The notes under the pieces were generated by a model. The model saw only the letters and a program-made list of their open reading frames with translations, was not told where the DNA came from and did not search any database. Of a stretch of 64,000 nt of DNA, positions 7,794 through 17,466 are shown one piece after another. Within the stretch, counting starts at the first letter, position 1. Each line of letters opens with the position of its first letter. Source of the stretch: Methylobacterium oryzihabitans (GTDB lineage: Bacteria > Pseudomonadota > Alphaproteobacteria > Rhizobiales > Beijerinckiaceae); the NCBI RefSeq assembly GCF_004004555.2, contig NZ_SACP01000001.1, positions 62,001 through 126,000 of the forward strand, given 5' to 3'. The position numbers and the translations under genes were made by a program.

Positions 7794-9280
7794 CGACCTA
7801 TCTACAGAATGTCTTTGTTAAAAATGGAGTTCCGACATTTACGTTCGTTGAGCCAGTGGAGTTTGATAGTATTGTTGTAAATTTAAGAACTCCTGGCCGT
7901 CCGATGATTATCGAAGGACCGTCTGGAATTGGAAAAACAACCGCTGTACTCAAGGCAATCGAAAAATCTGGCTATAGCGCGGGATTCACAAAACTTTCCG
8001 CGAGAAGATTAGATGATATTGAGTATATAGAGCTAATACCAGAACTTGCCGGTACTGGTGCAATTATCGTGGACGATTTTCATAAATTTTCGTCTGACAT
8101 CAGACGAAAAATCGCGGATCACGCAAAATACCTAGCTGACACTCAAGCGGAAAACAGTAAAATCATACTAATTGGCATAAATGACGCCGGTAGGGGGCTA
8201 ATCGAGTTTGCGAGCGATTTAGCCAATCGTGTTGATATTATTAGATTCGAAAAAAATCCAGACACAAAGCTACTGGAATTGCTCAAAAAAGGTGAAGAAG
8301 CGCTAAATATTACTCTCAATATAAAGGACGACATTGTAAAAGAAGCCAGCGGTGGATTTTATATTGCGCAGATGTTGGCGTTTGAGGCTTGCTTGATCGC
8401 CAAGATTCTTGAAAGACCTGCCTCTCCTATCATAACTGAAGTAAGCTTCGAGAATGTAAAAGCTGAGGTTTGGGAGAGGCTGAAAAATACATTTTATCCA
8501 ATCTGCAGAAAATTCTCGCGAGGGGCAAAATTCAAGAGTACTGGATTGGCTGCGTATCTGAATGTGTTGCATTGGCTTTCTACTGAGGGACCGTGGTCGC
8601 TCGATATCAAGGAGGCAGTACTGAGACATCCCGAATTGAAAGGCAGTGTTAATCAAATTGTTGAGAAGAAACATCTTGCAAAATTTTTGTCCGCTGATAG
8701 CGAACTCTCTACTGTCTTCAATTACGATGACGACGCAGCGCGCTTGGTTGTCGATGACCCGCAATTTGTATTCTTTATAAGAAATATCTCATGGAGCAAA
8801 CTTGCAAAAGATATCGGATATAGAGGTAAATCTTTCAATAAAAAATACGACTTTGCGCTATCTTTCGCAGGAAGCCAGCGAGAGCATGCAAAATCTTTGT
8901 TCGATAAGTTAACAGCCGCAGGCTATAAAGTTTTTTACGATAAAAATGAAACTTACCGAATGCTGGCCGCCGATGTTGAGGGGTATCTTGCTCCGATCTA
9001 TCAATCTGATGCTAGATATGTAATATGCCTCCTCAGTAAAGAGTACCCCACAAGGATCTGGGCAAAATTCGAGAGCGAGGCATTTTCAGAACGCTTTAGC
9101 AAGAACGAGGTGATACCTATAATGATCGACGGGTACCAGCCGGATTTTACTTCAACGAATTGGAAAAAAGCTCATTTGTCTCTCTCACAAGGTTGCGAAT
9201 TTGATAAAAATATTACTGAAATAGTAGATATACTGGATCATCGCGCCCAGTTAGATCTTTCAAATGAGGGTCACGATTGA
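7790..9280 (+). CDS. P-loop NTPase with C-terminal TIR domain, candidate antiphage/immune protein
   Basis: 496 aa. Residues about 1-215 are a P-loop NTPase with Walker A GPSGIGKTT (43-51) and Walker B-like AIIVDDFH (91-98). Residues about 220-345 look like a helical/winged-helix linker (LVVDDPQFVFFIRN). Residues about 353-482 are a TIR domain of the TIR_2 type (YDFALSFAGSQRE, VFYDKNE, YVICLLSKEYP, VIPIMIDGY). Glu428 in IWAKFESEAF aligns with the catalytic glutamate of NAD-cleaving TIR domains. An NTPase sensing module coupled to a TIR effector is the design of STAND/NLR-like immune proteins that deplete NAD+ on infection. Here the TIR is at the C-terminus, the NTPase is short, and no repeat sensor is seen. 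The gene is about 40% GC in a 70% GC chromosome, which indicates recent acquisition. Function as defence is inferred, not shown. Confidence 0.85.
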   Translation: MTTYLQNVFVKNGVPTFTFVEPVEFDSIVVNLRTPGRPMIIEGPSGIGKTTAVLKAIEKSGYSAGFTKLSARRLDDIEYIELIPELAGTGAIIVDDFHKFSSDIRRKIADHAKYLADTQAENSKIILIGINDAGRGLIEFASDLANRVDIIRFEKNPDTKLLELLKKGEEALNITLNIKDDIVKEASGGFYIAQMLAFEACLIAKILERPASPIITEVSFENVKAEVWERLKNTFYPICRKFSRGAKFKSTGLAAYLNVLHWLSTEGPWSLDIKEAVLRHPELKGSVNQIVEKKHLAKFLSADSELSTVFNYDDDAARLVVDDPQFVFFIRNISWSKLAKDIGYRGKSFNKKYDFALSFAGSQREHAKSLFDKLTAAGYKVFYDKNETYRMLAADVEGYLAPIYQSDARYVICLLSKEYPTRIWAKFESEAFSERFSKNEVIPIMIDGYQPDFTSTNWKKAHLSLSQGCEFDKNITEIVDILDHRAQLDLSNEGHD

Positions 9281-9433
9281 AAATAAAGATCAATGGTCCT
9301 CAATTTTATAGCTGTAGGTTGTTTTGGCACTTACGAGGTTAGATCGTACAGTTTTGCACTCCCGATCAGAATGGATTGCTATTGCTGATCAAAGGGACCA
9401 TGCTGGAAGGAGTCCCTCCTGCCCAGGTCGTCC

Positions 9434-9754
9434 ATGCTCCGCAAGCCGCACCGCGTCCTCGCCGCCCTCTTCGCCCCCTGCCTTGTCGCGCTCCTGTCCG
9501 CCACGGCCGACGCCTCGCCCCGGCAGCGGCGGATCGAGGCGTGCAGCCAGGCCCGCAGCGACGGCGAGCGGCAGGAGCGCGGCTGCTGGCGGCTGCGGCA
9601 CGAGACCGGTGCGGGCTTCGCGGTCCATGGCGGAGCACCGGTGGCTGGGTTCTACGCCGACGCGCCCGCCGACCGGGAGAGCGCCGAATCCCGGGCGGCC
9701 CAGCGGCGCCGGGACTGGACACGGGCCAGGGCGCTGGCCGGGGCGCAGCCCTGA
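9434..9754 (+). CDS. Small hypothetical secreted protein
   Basis: 106 aa with a plausible signal peptide (MLRKPHRVLAALFAPCLVALLSATADA) and a short basic mature part that includes two cysteines. A GGAAGGAG ribosome-binding sequence lies some 20 bases upstream, which is far for a normal start. High GC allows overlapping frames here, so the call rests on the signal peptide. It follows the AT-rich island directly. No family recognised. Confidence 0.45.
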   Translation: MLRKPHRVLAALFAPCLVALLSATADASPRQRRIEACSQARSDGERQERGCWRLRHETGAGFAVHGGAPVAGFYADAPADRESAESRAAQRRRDWTRARALAGAQP

Positions 9755-9848
9755 CCACGGCCGCGGGCGGGTTGATCCTTGATCCCATGGCCTCGGACGG
9801 TGGCGCGGCCTATACTGGGTCGAACGCCATCAACGAGAGCCCGAGGCC

Positions 9849-12056
9849 ATGATCCGCGATACGGAGACCCGCGACACGGAGACCCGCCGCCCGGCCAGCC
9901 GGATCCCGAACTTCTCGGGGATCGCGTTCGCGCCGACGCCGTCCGCCGCGGCCTCTCCGGCCGCGGGCGAGCCGTGGATGACGCCGGAGGGCATCCCGGT
10001 GAAGCCGGCCTACGGCCCGGGCGACCGCGACGGCCTCGACTTCCTCGACACCTATCCGGGCATGGCGCCGTTCCTGCGCGGCCCCTACCCGACGATGTAC
10101 GTCACCCAGCCCTGGACGATCCGGCAATATGCCGGCTTCTCTACGGCGGAGGATTCCAACGCCTTCTACCGCCGCAACCTCGCGGCGGGTCAGAAGGGCC
10201 TGTCGGTCGCCTTCGACCTCGCCACCCACCGCGGCTACGATTCCGACCACCCGCGGGTCTCGGGCGACGTCGGGATGGCGGGCGTCGCGATCGACTCGAT
10301 CTACGACATGCGCACGCTGTTCGCGGGCATCCCCCTCGACCAGATGACCGTGTCGATGACGATGAACGGCGCGGTGCTGCCGATCCTCGCGCTCTACATC
10401 GTCGCGGCCGAGGAGCAGGGCGTGCCGCCGGGCAAGCTCGCCGGCACGATCCAGAACGACATCCTCAAGGAGTTCATGGTCCGCAACACCTACATCTACC
10501 CGCCGGCCGGGTCGATGCGGATCATCTCCGACATCTTCTCCTACACCTCGGCCCACATGCCGAAGTTCAACTCGATCTCGATCTCCGGCTATCACATGCA
10601 GGAGGCCGGAGCGACGCAGGATCTCGAACTCGCCTACACGCTGGCCGACGGCGTCGAGTACATCCGGGCCGGGCTCGCGGCCGGGCTGACCATCGACCAG
10701 TTCGCCCCGCGCCTGTCGTTCTTCTGGGCGATCGGGATGAACTTCTTCATGGAGGTGGCCAAGATGCGGGCGGCGCGCCTGCTCTGGGCCAAGCTCGTCA
10801 AGGAGTTCGAGCCGAAATCCCAGAAGTCGCTGGCGCTGCGGACCCACTCGCAGACGAGCGGCTGGTCGCTCACCGCCCAGGACGTGTTCAACAACGTGAC
10901 GCGCACCTGCGTCGAGGCGATGGCGGCGACGCAAGGGGGCACCCAGTCGCTGCACACCAACGCGCTGGACGAGGCGCTGGCGCTGCCGACCGACTTCTCG
11001 GCCCGCATCGCCCGCAACACCCAGCTCTTCCTGCAGCAGGAGAGCGGCACGACGCGGATCATCGATCCGTGGGGCGGCTCGTACTACGTCGAGCGGCTGA
11101 CCGCCGACCTCGCCGCCCGCGCCTGGGAGCACATCCGCGAGGTCGAGGCGCTCGGCGGCATGGCCAAGGCGATCGAGGCCGGCATCCCGAAGCTGCGCAT
11201 CGAGGAGGCCGCCGCCCGCACCCAGGCGCGGATCGATTCCGGCCAGCAGACCATCGTCGGCGTCAACAAGTTCAAGCCCGACGGCGACCGGGCGATCGAC
11301 CTCCTGCGGGTCGACAACGGCAACGTCCGCTCGCTCCAGATCGACAAGCTCAAGCGCCTGCGCGCCGAGCGCGACGAGGCGGCGGTGGCGGCGGGGCTCG
11401 AGGCGCTGACCCGGGCGGCGGGCGGGGGCGGCAACCTGCTGGCGCTGGCCGTCGAGGCGGCGCGGGCCAAGGCGACGATCGGCGAGATCTCGGAGGCGCT
11501 GGAGCGGGCCTGGGGCCGGCACCGGGCCGAGATCCGCTCGATCTCGGGCGTCTACAAGCGGGAGATGGGCGGCATGTCGGGGGCGGTCGAGCGGGTGCGC
11601 GGTCTGGTCGAGGCGTTCGAGGAGGCGGACGGGCGCCGCCCCCGCATCCTCGTCGCCAAGATGGGCCAGGACGGGCACGACCGCGGCCAGAAGGTGATCG
11701 CGTCCGCGTTCGCGGATCTCGGCTTCGACGTCGATATCGGCCCGCTCTTCGCCACCCCCGAGGAAGCGGCGCGGCAGGCGGTGGAGAACGACGTCCACAT
11801 CGTCGGGGTGTCGTCGCTCGCCGCCGGCCACCTGACGCTGGTGCCGGAACTCAAGCGGGCGCTGACCGAGGCGGGCCGGCCCGACGTGATGATCGTGGTC
11901 GGCGGCGTGATCCCGCCCGGCGACTTCGACGCCCTGAAGGCGGCCGGCGCCTCGGCGATCTTCCCGCCCGGCACCGTCATCGCCGAGGCGGCGGTGACGC
12001 TGATCGCCGAACTCAACGACCGCCTCGGCTACGCGCCGCGGCAGGCGGCGGAGTAG
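9849..12056 (+). CDS. mcmA: Methylmalonyl-CoA mutase, large subunit
   Basis: 735-aa adenosylcobalamin-dependent mutase that interconverts (R)-methylmalonyl-CoA and succinyl-CoA, used in propionyl-CoA assimilation and in the ethylmalonyl-CoA pathway of methylotrophs. The N-terminal TIM barrel has the typical start of substrate binding ([19 protein letters not shown]) and the GWSLTAQD and WGGSYYVE stretches. The C-terminal B12 domain has the base-off histidine motif DxHxxG (GQDGHDRG) and the closing [11 protein letters not shown]. Length matches the family. A ribosome site (GAGAGCCCGAGG) precedes the ATG. The small subunit and the G-protein chaperone MeaB are not in this window. Confidence 0.95.
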   Translation: MIRDTETRDTETRRPASRIPNFSGIAFAPTPSAAASPAAGEPWMTPEGIPVKPAYGPGDRDGLDFLDTYPGMAPFLRGPYPTMYVTQPWTIRQYAGFSTAEDSNAFYRRNLAAGQKGLSVAFDLATHRGYDSDHPRVSGDVGMAGVAIDSIYDMRTLFAGIPLDQMTVSMTMNGAVLPILALYIVAAEEQGVPPGKLAGTIQNDILKEFMVRNTYIYPPAGSMRIISDIFSYTSAHMPKFNSISISGYHMQEAGATQDLELAYTLADGVEYIRAGLAAGLTIDQFAPRLSFFWAIGMNFFMEVAKMRAARLLWAKLVKEFEPKSQKSLALRTHSQTSGWSLTAQDVFNNVTRTCVEAMAATQGGTQSLHTNALDEALALPTDFSARIARNTQLFLQQESGTTRIIDPWGGSYYVERLTADLAARAWEHIREVEALGGMAKAIEAGIPKLRIEEAAARTQARIDSGQQTIVGVNKFKPDGDRAIDLLRVDNGNVRSLQIDKLKRLRAERDEAAVAAGLEALTRAAGGGGNLLALAVEAARAKATIGEISEALERAWGRHRAEIRSISGVYKREMGGMSGAVERVRGLVEAFEEADGRRPRILVAKMGQDGHDRGQKVIASAFADLGFDVDIGPLFATPEEAARQAVENDVHIVGVSSLAAGHLTLVPELKRALTEAGRPDVMIVVGGVIPPGDFDALKAAGASAIFPPGTVIAEAAVTLIAELNDRLGYAPRQAAE

Positions 12057-12066
12057 ACCCAGGCCC

Positions 12067-12089
12067 GCGGGCGGCGACCGGCCGCCCGC
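12067..12089. terminator. Bidirectional hairpin between mcmA and the TPR lipoprotein gene
   Basis: Nine-base perfect stem GCGGGCGGC / GCCGCCCGC with a 5-base loop, placed between two convergent genes and therefore able to serve both. Confidence 0.65.
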
Positions 12090-12104
12090 GCACGGGCTGC
12101 TGCG

Positions 12105-12980
12105 CTACCGGAACAGCGAGGCCATGCCGCCCTGGCCGCGGCCGAGGCCCTGCTTGGCGACGGCGTTGTTCGGGTCGATCGCCACCGCGCGCTGGTAGCT
12201 CTCGACCGCCTCCTGGCGGCGGTTGCTCTTCTCGTAGGCGAGGCCGCGGTAGGCCCAGGAATCGGCGTCCTTGTTGTTGACGTTGAGCGCGGCGTTGTAG
12301 TCCTCGATCGCCTTGTCGAACTGGTTGGTGGCGATGAGGCTCTGGCCGCGGGCGGCGTAGGGCGCGCTCACGAACGGGTTGCGGTCGATGGCGGCGTCGA
12401 AGTCGCCGATCGCGGCGCGGTGCTGCCCCTGCGCCTGCCGCACGAGGCCGCGGGCGTGGTAGGCCTCGGCCGATTCCGGCGTCAGGCGGATCGCCTGGCT
12501 CAGGTCGGCGTAGGCGGCCTCGAAGTTGCCCTGGGCGCGCTGGAGGTTGGCGCGGCCGATATAGGCGGCGCCGTAGTTCGGGTCGACGTTGATCGCCCGC
12601 GAGAAATCCTGGAGCGCGGCGTCGTTGCGGCCGGACTGGCGGTAGGCCAGGGCGCGGTTGCTCAGGGCCGAGGCGGAGTTCGGGTCGAGCTGGATCGCCT
12701 TGGTGAAGTCGGCGATCGCATCGGTGTAGGCGCCGGCGCGGGCATAGGCGGCGCCGCGGGTGTTGTAGGCGGCGGCATCGCTCGGGTTGCGCGCGATGAC
12801 GTCCGACAGCGAGGCGATGTTGGTCTCGGTGGCGCCGGACTTGTCGGCCGCCTCCAGCACCGCGAATTGCCGCGTCGAGGTGGCACGGCTGACGGTGTCG
12901 CAGCCGGCGAGCGCCAGCGCCGTCAACGCCGTCGCGCCGAGCATCCGCGCCGCACGGCTGTGGCCGATCACAGAGTTCAT
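12105..12980 (-). CDS. TPR-repeat lipoprotein
   Basis: 291 aa. The N-terminus is a lipoprotein signal (ALALAGC, lipidated Cys27), which places the protein at the periplasmic face of a membrane. From about residue 60 to the end there are six to seven consecutive TPR units (for example AAAYNTRGAAYARAG, ASALSNRALAYRQSG, AAYIGRANLQRAQG, AEAYHARGLVRQAQG, ADSWAYRGLAYEKS). Such proteins are scaffolds, often for envelope assembly; no partner is indicated by the neighbours. Single-gene unit between mcmA and purK. Confidence 0.85.
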   Translation of the reverse strand: MNSVIGHSRAARMLGATALTALALAGCDTVSRATSTRQFAVLEAADKSGATETNIASLSDVIARNPSDAAAYNTRGAAYARAGAYTDAIADFTKAIQLDPNSASALSNRALAYRQSGRNDAALQDFSRAINVDPNYGAAYIGRANLQRAQGNFEAAYADLSQAIRLTPESAEAYHARGLVRQAQGQHRAAIGDFDAAIDRNPFVSAPYAARGQSLIATNQFDKAIEDYNAALNVNNKDADSWAYRGLAYEKSNRRQEAVESYQRAVAIDPNNAVAKQGLGRGQGGMASLFR

Positions 12981-13068
12981 CGCCCGATCCCCCGGAGGCG
13001 GCCGGTCCTGCCGCTCACCCCTCGTCGTTCCAGTCGCTCGTCACGGCCTCACGGCCGGTGACGAAGCC

Positions 13069-13092
13069 CGCGCGGCCGGCCCGGGCCGCGCG
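13069..13092 (-). terminator. GC-rich hairpin in the purK/TPR gap
   Basis: Nine-base stem CGCGCGGCC / GGCCGCGCG with a 6-base loop, between the end of purK and the start of the TPR lipoprotein gene. A second, better placed hairpin is at 13226-13249, so this one may be incidental. Confidence 0.35.
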
Positions 13093-13225
13093 AGGTTCCG
13101 TGGCGGAACGATCTCGGATCGCGGTGAATGCCGGCTTAAGGCGCCGGTGTCCCGCTTCGGGTTCCGATGTGGCGAAGGTGTGGCTGGCCGCCGCGGCAGC
13201 CGGCCCGGCGGGCCGGGCCGCGAGC

Positions 13226-13249
13226 CGATGTGGCCGGAGGGCCACATCG
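13226..13249 (-). terminator. purEK terminator hairpin
   Basis: Ten-base perfect stem CGATGTGGCC / GGCCACATCG with a GGAG/CTCC loop, starting 9 bases after the purK stop. Confidence 0.65.
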
Positions 13250-13257
13250 TTCGGGCT

Positions 13258-14355
13258 CTAGGACCGCAGCCGCGTGACGTGGCCCATCTTGCGGCCGGGC
13301 CTCGCCTCGCCCTTGCCGTAGAGATGCAGGTGGGCGCCGGGCTCGGCGAGGTAGGAGGGCCAGTCGTCCGCCTCGGCCCCGACGAGGTTCAGCATCTCGA
13401 CCGCCGCGCCGCCGACCCGGCCGGGATCGCCGAGCGGCCAGCCGCAGATCGCCCGGACGTGCTGGGCGAATTGCGACGTCAGGGCACCCTCGATGGTCCA
13501 GTGCCCGGAATTGTGGACCCGCGGCGCGATCTCGTTGACGACGAGGCCGGTGCGGCCGTCGGCGGCGCGGACCACGAACATCTCGACGGCGAGCACCCCG
13601 ACGTAGTCGAGGGCGTCCGCGATGGCGCGGGCGATCCGCAGCGCCTCGGCCGCCGCCTCCGGCCCGAGGGTCGGCGCCGGGACGAGGGTGCGGGCGAGGA
13701 TGTGGTCGCGGTGCTCGTTGGCGCAGGGGTCGAAGGCCGAGAAGCCGCCGGACGCCGTGCGCGCCGCCACCACCGAAACTTCGGACTCGAACGGCACGAA
13801 GCCTTCGAGGATGCAGGGCTGGCCGCCGAGTTCCGCCATCACGGCGGCGGGATCGACCGCCTCGCCGGCCTGCAGCATCCGCTGGCCCTTGCCGTCGTAG
13901 CCGAAGCGGCGGGTCTTCAGCACCGCCGGCTGGCCGAGTTCGGCGAGCGCCCGGGCGAGACCGTCGGCGTCGTCCACCGCCCGGAACGGCGCGGTCGGGA
14001 TGCCGAGCTCGGCGACGAAGCTCTTCTCCGTCAGCCGGTCCTGGGTGGTGGCGAGCGCCGCGGCGCTCGGATGCAGCGGCCGGCGGGCGGCCAGGATCTC
14101 GGCGGTCGGGCGCGGGATGTTCTCGAACTCGTAGGTCACCACGTCGACGGAATCGGCGAAGGCCGCGAGCGCCGCCGCGTCGTCGTAGGCCGCCACCGTG
14201 CGCCGGCCGGCGACCTCGAAGGCCGGGCTGTCGGCATCGGGAGCGAAGACGTGGACCTTGAGCCCATAGGCCGCCGCCGCGAGCGCGATCATCCGGCCGA
14301 GCTGGCCGCCGCCGACGATGCCGATCGTGGCGCTGGGTTGCAGGGAGGCCGTCAT
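13258..14355 (-). CDS. purK: N5-carboxyaminoimidazole ribonucleotide synthase
   Basis: 365-aa ATP-grasp enzyme that makes N5-CAIR from AIR, bicarbonate and ATP in purine synthesis. It has the nucleotide-binding N-terminus [12 protein letters not shown], the ATP-grasp lysine/glycine stretches ([26 protein letters not shown]) and the metal-binding [13 protein letters not shown] signature. The start ATG overlaps the purE stop (ATGA), so the two consecutive pathway enzymes are coupled. Confidence 0.95.
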   Translation of the reverse strand: MTASLQPSATIGIVGGGQLGRMIALAAAAYGLKVHVFAPDADSPAFEVAGRRTVAAYDDAAALAAFADSVDVVTYEFENIPRPTAEILAARRPLHPSAAALATTQDRLTEKSFVAELGIPTAPFRAVDDADGLARALAELGQPAVLKTRRFGYDGKGQRMLQAGEAVDPAAVMAELGGQPCILEGFVPFESEVSVVAARTASGGFSAFDPCANEHRDHILARTLVPAPTLGPEAAAEALRIARAIADALDYVGVLAVEMFVVRAADGRTGLVVNEIAPRVHNSGHWTIEGALTSQFAQHVRAICGWPLGDPGRVGGAAVEMLNLVGAEADDWPSYLAEPGAHLHLYGKGEARPGRKMGHVTRLRS

Positions 14356-14849
14356 GGCGCCTCCGACACCGGGCGCTCGGCCACCGCCTCGCTCTGGCGG
14401 GCGCGCCAAGCGTCGAGGCGGGTCGCGAGGTCCGGGTCGTGCAGGGCGAGGACGGCGGCGGCGAGCAGGGCGGCGTTGACCGCACCGGCCCGGCCGATGG
14501 CGAGCGTCCCGACCGGGATGCCGGCCGGCATCTGCACGATCGACAGCAGGCTGTCCTGCCCCGAAAGCGCCTTCGATTCCACCGGAACGCCGAAGACCGG
14601 CAGCGGCGTCATCGCGGCGGCCATGCCCGGCAGGTGGGCGGCGCCGCCGGCTCCGGCGATGACGACCTGGAACCCCGCGGCCCGGGCGCCCTTCGCGAAG
14701 GCGACGAGCCGGTCGGGGGTGCGGTGGGCCGAGACGATGCGGTCGTCATGCGCGATGCCGAGCGCGTCGAGCGTCTCGGCGGCGTGGCGCATCGTGGCCC
14801 AGTCCGACTGGCTGCCCATGATGATCGCGACCGGGGGCGATGCCGCCAT
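14352..14849 (-). CDS. purE: N5-carboxyaminoimidazole ribonucleotide mutase (class I PurE)
   Basis: 165-aa cytoplasmic mutase converting N5-CAIR to CAIR, the step after PurK. Diagnostic stretches are [12 protein letters not shown] near the N-terminus, the SAHRTPDRL catalytic-histidine loop, [13 protein letters not shown] and [26 protein letters not shown]. It is the first gene of purE-purK. Together with PurK it indicates the bacterial two-step route. Confidence 0.96.
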   Translation of the reverse strand: MAASPPVAIIMGSQSDWATMRHAAETLDALGIAHDDRIVSAHRTPDRLVAFAKGARAAGFQVVIAGAGGAAHLPGMAAAMTPLPVFGVPVESKALSGQDSLLSIVQMPAGIPVGTLAIGRAGAVNAALLAAAVLALHDPDLATRLDAWRARQSEAVAERPVSEAP

Positions 14850-15198
14850 GTCTGGCCCGTTCCTTCGCTCGCCGCGCCCGAAACGAGCGACGGCGCGGCA
14901 TGTGCCGGGAAGCGCCCGGCCCGCGCGAACCGCAAGTAGCGGCGCCTCCCCGGCGCCGCAAGCACCCTGCCCGGCCGTTCCAGGGCCATCGCTTCAGAGC
15001 GATTGCCCTGGTTTCCCGCTTGGCCTCAGGCGCCGGCAGTCACATCCGTGACTTTGGCTGTCGCTCCGCTCTGTGTTCGAGCGGACATTCGTCCCTTCGG
15101 AGCCGCTCCGCGGGGCGCTCTTCGCGCCCGCCATGCAGCGTCGCCCTGCGGGCGACCGCAGGACGATCGCTGAAGCGATGGCCCTGCCGGCCGTTCCC
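14850..15198. other. 349-bp gap filled mainly by a MITE-like element
   Basis: Contains the purE upstream region (14850-14970) and the mobile element at 14981-15186 with its flanking duplications. No further gene seen. Confidence 0.7.
14981..15186. mobile_element. MITE-like element, family A, copy 1 (206 bp)
   Basis: Non-coding. The ends are 17-bp inverted repeats: CAGGGCCATCGCTTCAG at 14981-14997 and its complement at 15170-15186. The element is flanked by a perfect 10-bp direct repeat CCGGCCGTTC (14971-14980 and 15187-15196), a target duplication. The left end also folds into a hairpin. The right duplication ends 3 bases from the stop of the YdcH-like gene. Copy 2, at 38133-38444, is about 85-90% identical by eye outside its insertion. 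Confidence 0.88.
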
Positions 15199-15417
15199 CT
15201 ACGCGATGATGTCTGGGGTGAGCTGGTCCTCCAGGAAGGTGATCCGGTCGCGCAGGGACAGCTTGCGCTTCTTGAGCCGCTGGACCTGGAGCCGGTCGCC
15301 GCCGGAGAGCTGCATCAGCGCCTCGATCGCATCGTCGAGATCGCGGTGCTCCTGCCGCAACCGCGTCAGTTCCTCCTCGTACTCCGCCGCCGATTCCGCA
15401 CTCAACTCGAACGCCAT
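15199..15417 (-). CDS. YdcH family protein (DUF465)
   Basis: 72-aa, highly charged helical protein (MAFELSAESAAEYEEELTRL..., RLKKRKLSLRDRITFLEDQ), the typical DUF465/YdcH helical hairpin, very common in alphaproteobacteria. The function is unknown. A mobile element has inserted immediately after its stop codon, so any original terminator has been replaced. Confidence 0.88.
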   Translation of the reverse strand: MAFELSAESAAEYEEELTRLRQEHRDLDDAIEALMQLSGGDRLQVQRLKKRKLSLRDRITFLEDQLTPDIIA

Positions 15418-15589
15418 CGCCTTCCGTCCCGCAAAGCCGCCAGCAAAGCATGCGCCAGCGGCCGGATTCCGGCAAGGCCGGGGCAGCGGGGATACCCTTG
15501 CCGGGTGCCGTTGCCGGATGCCCTTGGGTTCGGCGCCGCGCCGGCCTATCTCCCTTCGCGCCGGACGCGCCGGCGCGAGGGCCACGGGG

Positions 15590-16072
15590 ATGGATGCGGG
15601 GACGGCCTATCTGCTGGTCGACGTGGCGGGCACGCCCTGCGCCCTGCGGCGGGAAGCGGCCGACGAGATCCTGCCGCTGCCGCGGCTGTGGCGCCCGCCC
15701 GGCGCCCCGGCGGCGCTGGCCGGATTCCTCAACCTGTCGGGGGAGGCGGTGGCGGTGCTCGACCTCGCGGCCCTGCTGGGCCTCGCCGCTCCGGCCGGCC
15801 GCGGCCTCTACCGGCACCTCGTCCTGTGCACCGCGCCGCGGATCGCCCTCCTGGTCGAGCGGGTCACCGACCTCGTCACCGTGCCCCCCGACGCGGTGCG
15901 CCCCGTGAGCGGCGCCGCGACCCTGAACGGCTGCGTGGCGGAGGAGATCCGCCTCGGCGACCGGCTCGTCCACGGCCTCGCGGTCGAGCGGATCCTGCTC
16001 GCCGAGGAGCGCGGGCGGCTCTCCGACGCGACCCGGGAGGCGCAGCGCCGGCTCGCCGAGTGGGCCGCCTGA
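15590..16072 (+). CDS. cheW: CheW-like coupling protein (first CheW of the chemosensory operon)
   Basis: 160 aa with a single CheW domain: YLLVDVAGTPCALRREAADEILPLP at the start, the GFLNLSGEAVAVLDLAALLGL core, then ALLVERVTDLV. It is expected to bridge the receptor and CheA. First gene of the operon. Its end overlaps the GTG of cheR by 13 bases. Two CheW genes flanking cheR is the Wsp (wspB-wspC-wspD) order. Confidence 0.88.
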   Translation: MDAGTAYLLVDVAGTPCALRREAADEILPLPRLWRPPGAPAALAGFLNLSGEAVAVLDLAALLGLAAPAGRGLYRHLVLCTAPRIALLVERVTDLVTVPPDAVRPVSGAATLNGCVAEEIRLGDRLVHGLAVERILLAEERGRLSDATREAQRRLAEWAA

Positions 16073-17466
16073 GCGCCGTCGCGCCCGCCCGTCCCGACCC
16101 CGATCCGGCCTTCGCGGCGCTGAAGGCGCGGGTGATCGCGCGCACCGGCCACCACTACTACGCCGACAAGGACGACCTGCTGTGGGAGCGGCTGCACAAG
16201 CGCATCCGCGCCTGCGGGCTCGCCGACGGCGCCGGCTACCTCGCGCTGCTCGACCGGTCGGAGGCCGAGTGGACCGCGCTCGAAGCCGAGATCACCATCG
16301 GCGAGACGTTCTTCTTCCGCTACGCCGAGCAGTTCGCGGCCCTGCGCGAGACGATCTTGCCCGAGCGCATCGCGGCGAGGGCCTGCGAGCGGCGGCTGCG
16401 GATCTGGAGCGCCGGCTGCTCGACCGGGGCCGAGACCTATTCGGTCGCGATCCTGCTGCGCGACCTTCTCGGCGAGCGGCTGCCGGACTGGCGGATCAGC
16501 CTCACCGGCACCGACATCAACCACGCGGTCCTGGCGGCGGCGCGCCGGGCCGAGTACGGCGCCTGGGCGATGCGGACCCTGCCGGCACAGGAGCGCGCCC
16601 GCTACTTCCGCGAGGCCCGGCCGGGCGTGTTCGCCCTGCGGCCGGAATTCCGCTCGCTCGCCCGGTTCGAGGCGCAGAACCTGATGAGCCTCCTCGACGG
16701 CACCGCCTCGCTGTCGCTCACCGACTACGACCTGATCCTGTGCCGCAACGTGCTGATCTACTTCCACGCCGACGTGGTGCAGGCGGTGGTGCGGGCGCTG
16801 GCGGCCCGCCTGCGGCCCGGAGGCTGGCTGCTGCTCGGCCATGCCGAGCCGAACCCGGCCTTCGCCGCCTTCCTGCACCCGGTGAGCCTGCCCGGCACCG
16901 CCGCCTACCGGCGCCTCGACGACGAGGCGGCCGCCCCTCCGGAGCCGCCGGTCGCCTGGGAGCCGCTGCCCCTCCCGGAGGCGCCGGTGCCGGTACCGCC
17001 GAGGCCGGCTCCCCCGGTCCGCCTCCCAGCGGCGCGGCCGCTTCCGGCGCCCGCACCGTCCCCGGAGCCGGCCTCCCCCCTCGCCGCCCTGCGGGCGCTG
17101 GCCGATGCCGGCGACCTCGACGGCGGCTGGGACGCCTGCCGGGAGGCCCTGCGCGCCGCCCCGACCGACCCGCGCCTGCGCTTCTACGAGGGCCTGCTCG
17201 CCCGGGCGCGGGGGCGGCCGGAGGAGGCCGAGAGAGCCTTTCGCGGGGCGCTCTACCTCGATAAAGGCTTCGTCATGGCCCATTACCACCTCGGACTGAC
17301 GCTGATCGCCGCCGGCCGGACCGAGGCCGGGCGCCGGGCGCTGGTCAACGCCCTGCGGCTCGCCGACGGCCTGCCCGGCGGGACGGTGCTGCCCGAGGGC
17401 GACGGGCTCACCGCCGGGCTGCTGCGCGACACCGCGCGGCCGCTCCTCGACGCGGCGGCGCCGTGA
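16060..17466 (+). CDS. cheR: CheR-type chemoreceptor methyltransferase with C-terminal TPR
   Basis: 468 aa. The N-terminal half is an S-adenosylmethionine methyltransferase: [16 protein letters not shown], the SAM motif [25 protein letters not shown], and [12 protein letters not shown] Pro/Ala-rich linker (about 285-345) follows, then TPR repeats ([25 protein letters not shown]). The CheR-TPR fusion is the WspC type, which methylates receptors lacking the usual C-terminal pentapeptide tether. The start is a GTG inside the end of cheW; the stop overlaps the next cheW (GTGA). Confidence 0.9.
   Translation: MGRLSAVAPARPDPDPAFAALKARVIARTGHHYYADKDDLLWERLHKRIRACGLADGAGYLALLDRSEAEWTALEAEITIGETFFFRYAEQFAALRETILPERIAARACERRLRIWSAGCSTGAETYSVAILLRDLLGERLPDWRISLTGTDINHAVLAAARRAEYGAWAMRTLPAQERARYFREARPGVFALRPEFRSLARFEAQNLMSLLDGTASLSLTDYDLILCRNVLIYFHADVVQAVVRALAARLRPGGWLLLGHAEPNPAFAAFLHPVSLPGTAAYRRLDDEAAAPPEPPVAWEPLPLPEAPVPVPPRPAPPVRLPAARPLPAPAPSPEPASPLAALRALADAGDLDGGWDACREALRAAPTDPRLRFYEGLLARARGRPEEAERAFRGALYLDKGFVMAHYHLGLTLIAAGRTEAGRRALVNALRLADGLPGGTVLPEGDGLTAGLLRDTARPLLDAAAP

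Larger units (their letters stand above)
7680..9390. mobile_element. AT-rich genomic island carrying one TIR-NTPase gene
   Basis: Base composition changes abruptly from about 70% GC to about 40% near 7680 and back near 9390. Codon use inside (AAA, ATT, AGA, TTA frequent) is unlike every other gene in the window. The island sits in the divergent gap between the protease gene and a small secreted protein gene. I found no integrase, tRNA, or obvious direct repeats at the edges, so the mode of entry is unknown; the boundaries are approximate. Confidence 0.75.

Noticed and set aside
8303..8764. Minus-strand frame inside the TIR-NTPase gene
   Set aside because: No ribosome site or recognisable protein; it lies entirely within a well supported gene on the other strand.
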